NCBI GenBank assembly: GCA_016280955.1
Contig: JAEEHV010000042.1
Span: 1 to 64,000 of the forward strand
DNA length: 64,000 nucleotides
Reading direction: 5' to 3'
From: Candidatus Gastranaerophilales bacterium
Lineage (GTDB): Bacteria > Cyanobacteriota > Vampirovibrionia > Gastranaerophilales > Gastranaerophilaceae
The position numbers were made by a program, and so were the translations under genes. Below, piece by piece: positions 8,102 to 18,872 of the stretch. Positions within the stretch are counted from its first letter, which is position 1. The number at the start of each line of letters is the position of its first letter. Under the pieces are notes generated by a model that was given only the letters and a program-made list of their open reading frames with translations, was not told where the DNA came from and ran no database searches.

Positions 8102-9145
8102 TTATTTGTTATTATCAATACATTCTTTAAGATATTTTTTATATTCGTCTTTAAGTTTTTTCGGAGCAAGAATTTTGCATCCTTTTCCCCATTTAAATAC
8201 ATGCCACATTATTTCTCTTTCGCCGCTTGCTTTGAATGAAACTGTGTAACTTCCGTCATTTTCAAATTTTCCCTTTTGTGTCGGGTGAAAATTGTACACA
8301 CTGGCTTCATCAGCAAGTTCAGGTGAAAATGAAAGTTTTACGTTCATTATTTCGCCCTGATAAACACCAAATGACTGATTAACAAATGCCTGAAGGTCAA
8401 AATCTTCTTTTTTGTACGTTTCCAGTAATGATTCGCGAAGGTGTTCCAGTTTGTGAAGGAAAAAGTAATATATGCCGTCACCTTTTTCTTTATCTCTGGC
8501 AACCAGATACGTTTTTTCAGCATAAACAATACCGAGCGGAATCAGTTTCCTTTCTTTTCCATGATATTTCGCTAATAATGGTCTTGAATCCTCCATAGCT
8601 TTTCTTATCTTATTAAGAGAGTTAATATCAACCTTAAAACCCGGCGACTGACGAACGGCATATCCTTCAGAACGAAGTATAGATTCTATTTGTGATTCTA
8701 CCGAACCTATAGTTTTTTTTGAAAGAATTTTAAGTTTACCTATTGTTCCCTGAAGCCCTTTTTTTATTTGCTCACTGGTTGCTGTTCTTTCAAGACGTTC
8801 CAAATTTAAAATATCTTCTGCCGTTAAAGAAAGTGCCGGTGACATTGAACCGGTTGTTTTGAAGCCCCAATGCTTTGTATTTGAACCGTCATTTATAAAA
8901 AGTTCTTCAATCTGGTTTGGAAATGCATAAATAAGACAATCACGCATTCTTTCTGCTGTTCTTCTTTTAACATTAAATTCCTGTTCAATTTCCTGCAGGG
9001 TTACTCCGTTAGGACGTGTTGCCATATTAAATGCCAATTGCAGCATGTTTGCTGTCTTTTTTAATCTCGGATTTTTTTTACCATCCGCATCTTCGTCTTC
9101 CGAATAATATTCGGAAGAATCATATTCTTCATCGTAATCGTGCAT
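8102..9145 (-). CDS. WYL-domain transcriptional regulator
   Basis: 347-residue regulator. After an acidic N-terminus rich in D, E and Y (1-23) comes a DeoR-like helix-turn-helix (about 30-80: GVTLQEIEQEFNVKRRTAERMRDCL). A WYL domain (about 185-265) contains PLLAKYHGKERKLIPLGIVYAEKTYLVARD, and a WCX-type C-terminal extension ends GREIMWHVFKWG-like. WYL proteins sense nucleic-acid or nucleotide ligands and often control DNA damage or defence genes; the target here is unknown. It follows clpB in the same direction. Its ribosome-binding site AGGAG lies in the 3' arm of a long hairpin (9148-9216) that also looks like the clpB terminator. Confidence 0.85.
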   Translation of the reverse strand: MHDYDEEYDSSEYYSEDEDADGKKNPRLKKTANMLQLAFNMATRPNGVTLQEIEQEFNVKRRTAERMRDCLIYAFPNQIEELFINDGSNTKHWGFKTTGSMSPALSLTAEDILNLERLERTATSEQIKKGLQGTIGKLKILSKKTIGSVESQIESILRSEGYAVRQSPGFKVDINSLNKIRKAMEDSRPLLAKYHGKERKLIPLGIVYAEKTYLVARDKEKGDGIYYFFLHKLEHLRESLLETYKKEDFDLQAFVNQSFGVYQGEIMNVKLSFSPELADEASVYNFHPTQKGKFENDGSYTVSFKASGEREIMWHVFKWGKGCKILAPKKLKDEYKKYLKECIDNNK

Positions 9146-9147
9146 AT

Positions 9148-9216
9148 AAAAACTCCTGTCTCATTTATTTTATCACAGATGTCCGATTTTGTCATATAAA
9201 TGAAACAGGAGTTTTT
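9148..9216 (-). terminator. clpB terminator hairpin whose 3' arm carries the WYL gene ribosome-binding site
   Basis: Arms 9196-9216 and 9148-9168 (21 nt each, one mismatch) with a 27-nt loop. Read on the minus strand the 3' arm ends CAGGAGTTTTT, that is, a stem with a T run as in an intrinsic terminator, and its AGGAG is the Shine-Dalgarno for the ATG at 9145. Read-through RNA from clpB would therefore hide the ribosome-binding site. Confidence 0.7.
9167..9195 (-). promoter_or_regulatory. candidate promoter inside the hairpin loop
   Basis: On the minus strand, -35 ATGACA (9195-9190), 17-nt spacer, -10 TAAAAT (9172-9167). RNA starting near 9160 would lack the 5' arm and leave the WYL ribosome-binding site free. 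Confidence 0.5.
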
Positions 9217-9231
9217 AATTATAAATTATTA

Positions 9232-11823
9232 TTATTTTGTGAAGATTAATTCATCATCTTTAACATCAATTTTTATGCAGTCACCGTCAATAAATTTCTG
9301 ACCTAAGATTAATTTAGATAACGGGTTTTCTACAAGCTGTCTTATAACACGTTTGAGTGGTCTAGCACCATATATCGGATTAAATCCTCTGCGTGCAAGA
9401 AGTTCTTTTGCATCTTCGGTTATTTCACAGCTCATGTTATGGTCTTTTAATAGTTTTCTTAAGTTTTCAATTTGTATATCAACAATAGATGATAATTGAG
9501 CCATTGTTAAGCCTTTGAAGAAAATCGTTTCATCAACTCTGTTTAAAAATTCGGGTTTAAAACGTTCTCTCATAACTGCATTAACTTTTTCTTTTGTTTC
9601 TTCAAAGTTAGTGCCTGCGTTATTGATAGAATCTTCTAAGATTATGTCACTACCGATATTGGATGTCATAATTATTACCGTATTTTTAAAATCGACTGTT
9701 CTTCCCTTGGAATCCGTTAAACGACCGTCATCAAAGATTTGTAACATAATATTAAATACGTCCGGATGAGCTTTTTCGATTTCATCAAACAAAACAACAG
9801 AATACGGTTTTCTTCTGACAGCTTCTGTTAATTGTCCGCCTTCTTCGTATCCTACATATCCGGGAGGTGCACCAACTAAACGGGCAACATTATGCTTTTC
9901 CATATATTCTGACATGTCGATTCTAACGATAGCTTCTTCATCATTGAATAAGAATTCAGCAAGAGTTTTTGCAAGTTCAGTTTTACCGACACCGGTTGGT
10001 CCTAAGAAAATGAATGTACCGATTGGTCGTTTTGGATCTTTCAAACCAGACCTTGCTCTGCGGATTGCATCGGAAACCGTATTAACAGCTTCTTCCTGAC
10101 CTATTAAACGTTTATGTAAAACATCTTCCATTCGGAGAAGCTTTTGCATTTCACTCTCAACCAGTTTTGTAACAGGAATGCCTGTCCACTTGGAAACAAT
10201 AGCTGCAATATCATCACCGTCAATTTCTTCTTTCAAAAGTCGGTTTTCGCTTTTTTCTTTACCCTGAATAGACTGAAGTTTCTTTTCAAGCTCCATCAAT
10301 TTACCGTATTTAAGTTCAGCAGCAGTCTGCAAATCCGTATTACGTTCCGCTTCTGCTATTTTTGTTTTAACTTTGTCTATTTCTTCTTTGATACCTGCTT
10401 CACCGGTAATAGTGTTCTTTTCTACTTCCCATTGTGCTTTCATAGTATCAATTTTACCGTTCAGTTCATCAATCTCTGTTGTTAACTTATCAATCTTAGC
10501 AATACTTTCGGGAGAAGTTTCTTTTTTTAATGCTTCTCTTTCAATCTCCAGCTGGATTTTCTGTCTCATCATAACATCGATTTCTTCCGGCATGGAATCA
10601 ATTTCAATTCTTAAAGCCGAAGCAGCTTCATCAATTAGATCGATTGCTTTATCGGGCAGGAATCTGTCGGTAATATATCTGTTCGATAACTGAGCCGCAG
10701 CGATAAGTGCGCTGTCTAAGATACGAACTCCGTGATGAACTTCGTATTTGCCTTTAAGCCCTCTCAAAATTGATATTGTATCTTCAACAGACGGTTCATC
10801 AACAAGAACGGGCTGAAAACGTCTCTCTAAAGCCGGATCTTTTTCTATGTATTTACGATACTCGTTTACTGTAGTTGCACCGATTGTTCTGAGTTCTCCT
10901 CTTGCAAGCATCGGTTTCAAAAGATTTCCTGCATCCATGGAACCTTCTGTTGCACCTGCTCCGACAACGGTATGAAGTTCATCAATAAACATAACGATTT
11001 CACCGTTTGATTCCTGAACTTCTTTTAAAACGGCTTTAAGTCTTTCTTCAAACTCTCCTCTGAATTTTGCACCTGCAACAAGCGCTCCTAAATCAAGAGA
11101 TATCAATTTAACTTCTTTAAGGCTTTCCGGAACATCGCCTCTAATTATTCTCTGAGCCAAACCTTCAACAATCGCTGTTTTACCTACACCCGGTTCTCCT
11201 ATTAAAACAGGGTTATTTTTTGTTCTTCTGTTTAGGACCTGGATTATTCTTCTGACTTCTTCATCCCTGCCGATTACGGGATCCAATTTACCTTTTCTTG
11301 CACGTTCCGTAAGGTCAGTTGAATATTTTTCCAAAGCCTTCATATTTTCTTCTGCGTTTTTAGTATCCACTTTTTTATTACCTCTTATTTTTTTCATAGC
11401 ATTTAATACTGAATTTGTATCAACTCTGTATTTTCTTAAAAGCTCTTTAATATTAGAATTGTCTAACTTTGTCATAGCGATTAGTATACACTCAATTCCG
11501 ATAAACTCATCTTTTAAGTTTTGAGCCTCCTGGGTTGCAATCTCTAAAAGAGCATTTGTATCACGGGATAAAAATACCTGTTGACCGGTCGGAGTTCCTG
11601 AAATAGTCGGAAACTCTTTTATTTTAGCAACGATTGCGTTAATAAAATCCTGATTCAAAAGGTGCAATTCTTCTAAGTAATCTTTAGAGATTCCTTTATC
11701 CTCTATCATAGCCATAACTATATGTTCAGGCTGCACTTCCGTATTCTTGTAAAAATCTTTTTTTGCATTTGCCGCAAAAATTATTTCCTGAGAATAGTTT
11801 GTAAATTTTTCAAAATTAATCAT
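9232..11823 (-). CDS. clpB: ATP-dependent disaggregase ClpB
   Basis: Hexameric AAA+ chaperone that pulls proteins out of aggregates together with DnaK. The chosen start gives 863 residues. Order of parts: N-domain (1-145), first AAA+ module with Walker [10 protein letters not shown] (about 205) and Walker [14 protein letters not shown], coiled-coil middle domain (about 400-525), second AAA+ module with Walker [14 protein letters not shown] (about 600) and [13 protein letters not shown]. The ATG at 11823 is preferred to one 63 nt upstream because GGAG precedes it and homologues start near [13 protein letters not shown] 7-6-7 inverted repeat lies just upstream in the leader and may be the operator of a heat-shock regulator. 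Confidence 0.95.
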   Translation of the reverse strand: MINFEKFTNYSQEIIFAANAKKDFYKNTEVQPEHIVMAMIEDKGISKDYLEELHLLNQDFINAIVAKIKEFPTISGTPTGQQVFLSRDTNALLEIATQEAQNLKDEFIGIECILIAMTKLDNSNIKELLRKYRVDTNSVLNAMKKIRGNKKVDTKNAEENMKALEKYSTDLTERARKGKLDPVIGRDEEVRRIIQVLNRRTKNNPVLIGEPGVGKTAIVEGLAQRIIRGDVPESLKEVKLISLDLGALVAGAKFRGEFEERLKAVLKEVQESNGEIVMFIDELHTVVGAGATEGSMDAGNLLKPMLARGELRTIGATTVNEYRKYIEKDPALERRFQPVLVDEPSVEDTISILRGLKGKYEVHHGVRILDSALIAAAQLSNRYITDRFLPDKAIDLIDEAASALRIEIDSMPEEIDVMMRQKIQLEIEREALKKETSPESIAKIDKLTTEIDELNGKIDTMKAQWEVEKNTITGEAGIKEEIDKVKTKIAEAERNTDLQTAAELKYGKLMELEKKLQSIQGKEKSENRLLKEEIDGDDIAAIVSKWTGIPVTKLVESEMQKLLRMEDVLHKRLIGQEEAVNTVSDAIRRARSGLKDPKRPIGTFIFLGPTGVGKTELAKTLAEFLFNDEEAIVRIDMSEYMEKHNVARLVGAPPGYVGYEEGGQLTEAVRRKPYSVVLFDEIEKAHPDVFNIMLQIFDDGRLTDSKGRTVDFKNTVIIMTSNIGSDIILEDSINNAGTNFEETKEKVNAVMRERFKPEFLNRVDETIFFKGLTMAQLSSIVDIQIENLRKLLKDHNMSCEITEDAKELLARRGFNPIYGARPLKRVIRQLVENPLSKLILGQKFIDGDCIKIDVKDDELIFTK

Positions 11824-11840
11824 ATTTTTAACTCCGCATG

Positions 11841-11860
11841 TTACCAATATTACTTGGTAA
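11841..11860. promoter_or_regulatory. inverted repeat before clpB, candidate operator
   Basis: TTACCAA (11841-11847), 6-nt spacer, TTGGTAA (11854-11860): a perfect 7-6-7 inverted repeat 17 nt upstream of the clpB ATG. It does not match CIRCE, HAIR or CtsR consensus sequences as I know them. Confidence 0.45.
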
Positions 11861-11973
11861 GGTTCTTGGGATAAGTTTATATTCATCCCTATTTATATTT
11901 TAATGTTATTTTTAAAAAATCAAGGAAAATTAATCATAAATTAATAATTAATAATTTGTATCAAACAAATCAT

Positions 11974-12003
11974 TTTACATTTTATCTGTTTTTATGCTAC
12001 AAT
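11974..12003 (+). promoter_or_regulatory. gyrB promoter
   Basis: -35 TTTACA (11974-11979), 18-nt spacer, extended -10 TGC-TACAAT (11998-12003), the same hexamers and spacing as the ribE promoter. The leader of about 60 nt can fold: CACATAT near 12005 pairs with ATATGTG near 12054, with an inner AGAGA/TCTCT stem, leaving the GAGGGGGA ribosome-binding site exposed. Confidence 0.6.
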
Positions 12004-12072
12004 ACACATATACGAAAGATTATAGAGAGATTTTGATTCTCTTGTTTTAACAGATATGTGCGAGGGGGATAA

Positions 12073-14505
<2,433 letters not shown>

Positions 14506-14522
14506 ATTTTAATATAATTAAC

Positions 14523-14560
14523 AATAAAACCACCCAAAGTTATATTCGGGTGGTTTTATT
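14523..14560. terminator. bidirectional terminator between gyrB and flagellin
   Basis: Perfect 13-bp stem AATAAAACCACCC (14523-14535) with 14548-14560, 12-nt loop, T-rich on both exits. It ends gyrB and may also end the convergent flagellin transcript. Confidence 0.88.
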
Positions 14561-14659
14561 TTTGATAATAATACGGTTAAGGGCAAACTCCCGCACTACA
14601 AAGTGACGGGAGCTATTGAAAGGACCTTATTATATATTATATAGTTGGTTCGCTTATTA

Positions 14660-15781
14660 TTATATCAAATTCAAAGCTATTGACGGCATTTGGTTTGCTG
14701 TTGAAAGCAATGTAGCTGTCGATTGTTGAAGGATTTGGAATTTGATATAGTTTGATGAAGATAATGCTACATCGGCATCCTTAATTGTAGAGTTTGCTTC
14801 TGTTAAGTTTTCTTTCTGTACGTCGGTTGATGCGATTGCAGAATCTAATCTGTTCATATAAGCACCGATTTTTGTACATCTTAAAGAAATATTGTCGATA
14901 GCTTCATCAATGAATGAAATAAATTCACGAGCTGAGGAATCATTTCTGTAGATTGCTTTACACATGTTAGTAATAGAGATGGTTTTAGCATTTCCCATTA
15001 ACTGTGATTTGTCATCTTGTATTACACCGTCTACAACAACACCTATTTCTGCCAAAGCTGCTGTTAATGCAGATTCGTAAGAACCTGAAAGGTATTGAAT
15101 TTGACCGTTAATAATAACCGGTTGCCCATCTGAATCTACTTGTCTTGCACGGTATTCATAGTCATTGTCACCGCCAAATGTAAGGTCAATGTAGCCCGGC
15201 CTGTTTGCTTTAACATCCGCATCATCAGTAGATCTGAAACCGAATATAACGGTGGATTTTGCACTGTCAAATAAGAATGCATCCATCTTGATGACACATC
15301 GTTTGTCTGAATATAAACCTACTTGCAGGTTTATATCTGTTGTTCTTGAACCGTCAAGCAGATACGTATCGTTGAAGTCTGTGATTTCGCATAAACGGTT
15401 GATTTCATCCATTCTCTGGATAACTTCAAGCTGAATAGCATTTAATGATGCTGAACCATAAGTTCCGTTTGCTGCTTGCATCGTCAAGTCTCTAATTCTT
15501 TGTAAGTAGTCATTGATAATGTCAAGAACACCTTCCTGTGTTGTTAACATGTCTAAACCCATTTGAGAGTTCATTTCAATGATGTCATAGCCGTTAATTT
15601 TTGCTTCCATACCGGCTGAAACGGCATAACCGGCTGCATCATCTTTTGCAGAATTGATTCTGAATCCGGTAGATAATTGCTCCATTGCAACATTCATACC
15701 TTTTGTTGCGGATTTCAGATACTTCTGACAAGTCAACGATGCAAGGTTTGTGTTAATCGTGATTGCTGCTGTTGCTGCCAT
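14660..15781 (-). CDS. flagellin
   Basis: 373-residue filament subunit. The conserved D0/D1 N-terminal region is clear: TINTNLASLTCQKYL, then LSTGFRINSAKDDAAGYAV (about 36-54) and the ring DLTMQAANGTYGSASLNAIQ. The C-terminal D1/D0 helix ends LTEANSTIKDADVALSSSNYIKFQILQQ. The short variable middle (about 165-275) contains an aromatic GDNDYEYRARQ segment that would face outside. The filament is exported by the flagellar type III system, so no signal peptide is expected or seen. AAAGGAAA precedes the ATG. It is monocistronic and preceded by a sigma-28 promoter. No other flagellar gene is in the window. Confidence 0.95.
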   Translation of the reverse strand: MAATAAITINTNLASLTCQKYLKSATKGMNVAMEQLSTGFRINSAKDDAAGYAVSAGMEAKINGYDIIEMNSQMGLDMLTTQEGVLDIINDYLQRIRDLTMQAANGTYGSASLNAIQLEVIQRMDEINRLCEITDFNDTYLLDGSRTTDINLQVGLYSDKRCVIKMDAFLFDSAKSTVIFGFRSTDDADVKANRPGYIDLTFGGDNDYEYRARQVDSDGQPVIINGQIQYLSGSYESALTAALAEIGVVVDGVIQDDKSQLMGNAKTISITNMCKAIYRNDSSAREFISFIDEAIDNISLRCTKIGAYMNRLDSAIASTDVQKENLTEANSTIKDADVALSSSNYIKFQILQQSTATLLSTANQMPSIALNLI

Positions 15782-15826
15782 AATAAATTTCCTTTCAATA
15801 AATTTATAACTTGCCTTTCAATTTTG

Positions 15827-15853
15827 TTATCGGCTGAATTTTATTTAACTTTA
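15827..15853 (-). promoter_or_regulatory. sigma-28 (FliA) promoter of flagellin
   Basis: On the minus strand: TAAAGTTA (15853-15846), exactly 11 nt, GCCGATAA (15834-15827). The FliA consensus is TAAAGTTT-N11-GCCGATAA, so 15 of 16 positions match. The leader to the ATG at 15781 is about 40 nt. Confidence 0.88.
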
Positions 15854-15867
15854 CAACTTTAGTTATA
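15852..15867. repeat. near-palindrome abutting the sigma-28 -35 box
   Basis: TACAACT-TT-AGTTATA, imperfect at one position, overlapping the upstream edge of the sigma-28 promoter by 2 nt. A closely related perfect palindrome lies at 15962-15985. Confidence 0.45.
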
Positions 15868-15961
15868 GAATACTCTATTTGGTGTAGATGAATTTATAAA
15901 GTCTTGTCATATAAGGATTTTGGCAATTGATGTTTTTGTTGAGATGAGTATAAAATTAAAT

Positions 15962-15985
15962 AATCTACAACTAAAGTTGTAGATT
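15962..15985. repeat. perfect 11-2-11 palindrome upstream of flagellin
   Basis: AATCTACAACT (15962-15972), AA, AGTTGTAGATT (15975-15985). The core ACAACT..AGTTGT is shared with the site at 15852-15867, 110 bp away. It lies between the pgi terminator and the flagellin promoter, so a regulatory role is plausible. Confidence 0.5.
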
Positions 15986-16005
15986 GTCATGGTTAATATA
16001 TAAAA

Positions 16006-16035
16006 AAGCGGTCCGGATATTTATCCGAACCGCTT
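16006..16035 (-). terminator. pgi terminator
   Basis: 14-bp stem (16022-16035 with 16006-16019); the single non-Watson-Crick position becomes a G-U pair in the minus-strand RNA, which then runs into TTTTTTA. Confidence 0.85.
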
Positions 16036-16054
16036 AAATATTTAATATAATAAA

Positions 16055-17353
16055 CTAACCTATTCTTCCCGGAACAACAACCCCGCCTTTGAGATTCTTT
16101 TTATAGAATTCAACATGCGGTTGAAGAACACTGTCGAGTACTTCCGGAAGTTCTTTATTTTGCATAATAGCTTCGACTATTTCCTGATAGCATGTCGCAA
16201 ATGCTCTTAATTGTGTCATTGCACCTGCTGCCTCCGGTGTTAAGCCGAGTTTTAATGTTTCTACTGTTTCCATGAAGAATGCTCCGGTAACTTCATAAGA
16301 TTTGCTTAATGCTCCTATATATGCTTCAGCATTAGATTTGCAAACACCGTTATCCGAGGGAACGGTAAGTGCAAAAACGAGTTTGTTGGCAGGATTAAAA
16401 TGTGCTTCTGCTGAATGGTGCATTGCATCAGGAACTTTTGCGATTTGTTTAAGAGTGTCTTTTTGAGATTCATTTTGCATTTGTGCATGCCAGTAAACTG
16501 TGTTTTCAAACATAGCTCCCATGTATTGATGAACCGAAGCTTTAATACCGTTCATTTTTGCATCTGCCCAGAAAATACCTTCTTTTAAAGCATCATTTAA
16601 TTCAAGGTCTGCAGTAAGTGAAAGAGTTGAAATCTCTTGTGCTGCTTTAAGCATAGTTGCCATATCTTCTTTTTTCATTCCTGCATATGCAAGGGTAAAC
16701 AGTGCGTGGTCATCAAAAGCAGAGAAACGTCCGCCTACATCATCATGTATAAATAAATCGCCAAGCCAGTTCTGTTCAATAGAAGTTCTTCTTAATTCGC
16801 TTTTTTCCGCATTTTTATCGGTAACTGCGATAAAGTGTTTTGATGTTGCCTTGTCTGCATCATTTTCTGAAAGTCCTTTTGCAAGGTATGCATCCTTAAT
16901 CATTTTTTGTATTCTCAAGAAGCCGTCTTTTGTTTCAAATGTAGAGCCGGATTTTGAAGCAATCAGGTAATTTGAAGATAAAACATCTCCGCCTAATTTT
17001 TGCAAATATCTTTCCCAGCTTATTGAATCTACATCAGAATAGAAAAGAATTGATTCTCCGCAAAGATTAAGTCCGTTTATTCCGAGCATGTGTTCTACCG
17101 TATGTTTTGAACCGCCAATACCCATAACACTGAGTCTTTTTGCTCCTGTCTGTGACTTGAGAGAGGATGCCAGATAATATATATCATCAAGTCTGGTTAA
17201 CTGATAATTCGGTAAATCTACCCAATTTAAAAATTTCCCCTCTTTATTTGCTCTTTTTGAGAACTCATTTACAAATTCAGATGTCTTTGATACATACTTT
17301 GAAAAATCAACACCTGAAAATATTGTTTTTAGTGATGAACTTTTTGTTAACAT
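16055..17353 (-). CDS. pgi: glucose-6-phosphate isomerase
   Basis: Interconverts glucose 6-phosphate and fructose 6-phosphate, linking glycolysis with the glycogen enzymes found elsewhere in the window. At 432 residues it is near the short bacterial form. Visible signatures: VMGIGGSKHTVEHML (about 76-90), SKSGSTFETKD (about 135-145), DDVGGRFSAFDDHALF (about 205-220) and HQYMGAMFENTVYWHAQMQNESQKD. The C-terminal block with catalytic Lys is less conserved than in model enzymes. AAAGGAGAG precedes the ATG at 17353. It has its own terminator and is not in an obvious operon. Confidence 0.9.
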   Translation of the reverse strand: MLTKSSSLKTIFSGVDFSKYVSKTSEFVNEFSKRANKEGKFLNWVDLPNYQLTRLDDIYYLASSLKSQTGAKRLSVMGIGGSKHTVEHMLGINGLNLCGESILFYSDVDSISWERYLQKLGGDVLSSNYLIASKSGSTFETKDGFLRIQKMIKDAYLAKGLSENDADKATSKHFIAVTDKNAEKSELRRTSIEQNWLGDLFIHDDVGGRFSAFDDHALFTLAYAGMKKEDMATMLKAAQEISTLSLTADLELNDALKEGIFWADAKMNGIKASVHQYMGAMFENTVYWHAQMQNESQKDTLKQIAKVPDAMHHSAEAHFNPANKLVFALTVPSDNGVCKSNAEAYIGALSKSYEVTGAFFMETVETLKLGLTPEAAGAMTQLRAFATCYQEIVEAIMQNKELPEVLDSVLQPHVEFYKKNLKGGVVVPGRIG

Positions 17354-17475
17354 AATTACTCTCCTTTACTGTATACCTTTATCCTATCATAAATAAAGAT
17401 TTTTACACTATATGTATGATTGCTAATTAAATTATTATATATATAATAAAATTGTGTATTGGGAGAGGTTTAAAT

Positions 17476-17805
17476 ATGTTAAATAACAGACGTTGGTATG
17501 ATTCAGATGAAAATACGGGTAAAGCTCTTGAATTGCTTAAAGAATTGGATGAAAACAAGAGGAGAGCATTGTCCAAAGATTTGACCACGTTTGTAAGACA
17601 AATAAAAGAAATGCGTGAAGAAGACGAAGAAAGTGATGTCAGCATCGGCATAGACCGTGTTCTCGGGCTTTATAAAATCTCAAACTCAAGAAGATGGTAT
17701 GACAAAGTCAGCATCCTTTCTTATGCATTAAAAACAATGTCAACATTACCAAAAGAAGACTTCTGCAATATTATGGAAGGTTTATACTCCACCTTGTCTA
17801 AATAA
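17476..17805 (+). CDS. small acidic protein with two RRWYD motifs, unknown
   Basis: 109 residues, no recognised family. NRRWYDSDENT near the N-terminus and SRRWYDKVS around 73-81 look like two copies of a short motif, which suggests an internal duplication of about 70 residues. The middle is charged and helical (LKELDENKRRALSKDL, KEMREEDEESD). No signal peptide or membrane segment. The ATG at 17476 follows GGGAGAGG and is preferred to an in-frame start 24 nt upstream that lacks a ribosome-binding site. Cytosolic; it may be an adaptor or regulator, but this is a guess. Confidence 0.7.
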   Translation: MLNNRRWYDSDENTGKALELLKELDENKRRALSKDLTTFVRQIKEMREEDEESDVSIGIDRVLGLYKISNSRRWYDKVSILSYALKTMSTLPKEDFCNIMEGLYSTLSK

Positions 17806-17873
17806 AGATTTACCCTGCTATACAATGGATTTTTATCTTTTATCTGAAAAACTTAGGATAAAGGAGTAAATCT

Positions 17874-18872
17874 ATGAAGTTTTTGTTGTTTGATATTAGA
17901 AAATCCGAAAGGGAGTTTTTTGATAAAAATACTTTCTGTGATTTTGATATAACGTTAAGAGAATGTTCTTTAACAGAAAAAACAAAGTTATCAGAAGATG
18001 AGTATGAAAATACGGGAGTCATTTCAGTTTACCGTTCTTCTATTCTCACGTCCGATGTTTTAAAAAAATTTAAAAATCTGCGGATAATTGCAACTCGTTC
18101 GCACGGCTTTACGCATATAGATTTAGACTATTGTATTAAAAACAGAATTGCAGTGCTGAATACTGAACAATATGGGGAACAGGCTGTAGCAGAGTTTGCT
18201 CTGTGTGTAATTATCGGGCTGACAAGAAAAATTAAAAATGCTGTGTTAGATATCCGCAATCACTCAATAGATCCGAAAAAATATGAAGGTCAGCTCCTTG
18301 ATAAAAAAACTATCGGTATTATCGGCTGCGGTAAAGTAGGATTACATCTTGCAAAAATTGCAAATTTTTTCGATATGAAAATTTTGGTATCTTCATATAA
18401 AGAATCTCCTCAGTTTGCAAAAATATGTAATGTTGTTCCTTTTGACAAACTTCTTTCCGAATCCGACATAATCTACCTTCACATGCCTTTTACAACGGAA
18501 AATTATCAAATAATAAGTTATGATGAATTTAATAAAATGAAAGACGGAGTTTATATTATAAATACTTCAAGTGTTGAATTGATTAATATGGAAGCATTGT
18601 ATAAAAATCTTAAGTCTGGCAAAGTTCATGGTGCAGGACTTGATATTTTAGAGAGTGATTATGTAAAAGGAAAGACAAAGGATTTGGGAAATGAAACAAT
18701 GTGTACAAAACAGAACTATAAAATTACCGAGAAATTGCTTGATATGCCCAATGTCCTGATAACTCCGCATATAGCGTATAATACATGTGAATATTCTGAC
18801 TATGTATTAGAAACTACTATTAATAATATAAAAGATAATATTAAAGGTATTAATACAAACCGAATCTGCTAA
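17874..18872 (+). CDS. D-2-hydroxyacid dehydrogenase homologue lacking the catalytic Arg
   Basis: 332 residues with the fold of NAD-dependent D-2-hydroxyacid dehydrogenases, closest in pattern to D-lactate dehydrogenase. The Rossmann motif is GIIGCGKVG (148-156), the catalytic Glu is in GAGLDILE (E260) and His in ITPHIAYNT (H299). The position that normally reads N-T-(S/A)-R-G, whose Arg binds the substrate carboxylate, reads N-T-S-S-V (230-234) here, so S233 replaces the Arg. It may have a changed substrate or have lost catalysis. AAGGAG precedes the ATG. Its 3' end overlaps the convergent murJ gene by 4 nt. Confidence 0.8.
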   Translation: MKFLLFDIRKSEREFFDKNTFCDFDITLRECSLTEKTKLSEDEYENTGVISVYRSSILTSDVLKKFKNLRIIATRSHGFTHIDLDYCIKNRIAVLNTEQYGEQAVAEFALCVIIGLTRKIKNAVLDIRNHSIDPKKYEGQLLDKKTIGIIGCGKVGLHLAKIANFFDMKILVSSYKESPQFAKICNVVPFDKLLSESDIIYLHMPFTTENYQIISYDEFNKMKDGVYIINTSSVELINMEALYKNLKSGKVHGAGLDILESDYVKGKTKDLGNETMCTKQNYKITEKLLDMPNVLITPHIAYNTCEYSDYVLETTINNIKDNIKGINTNRIC

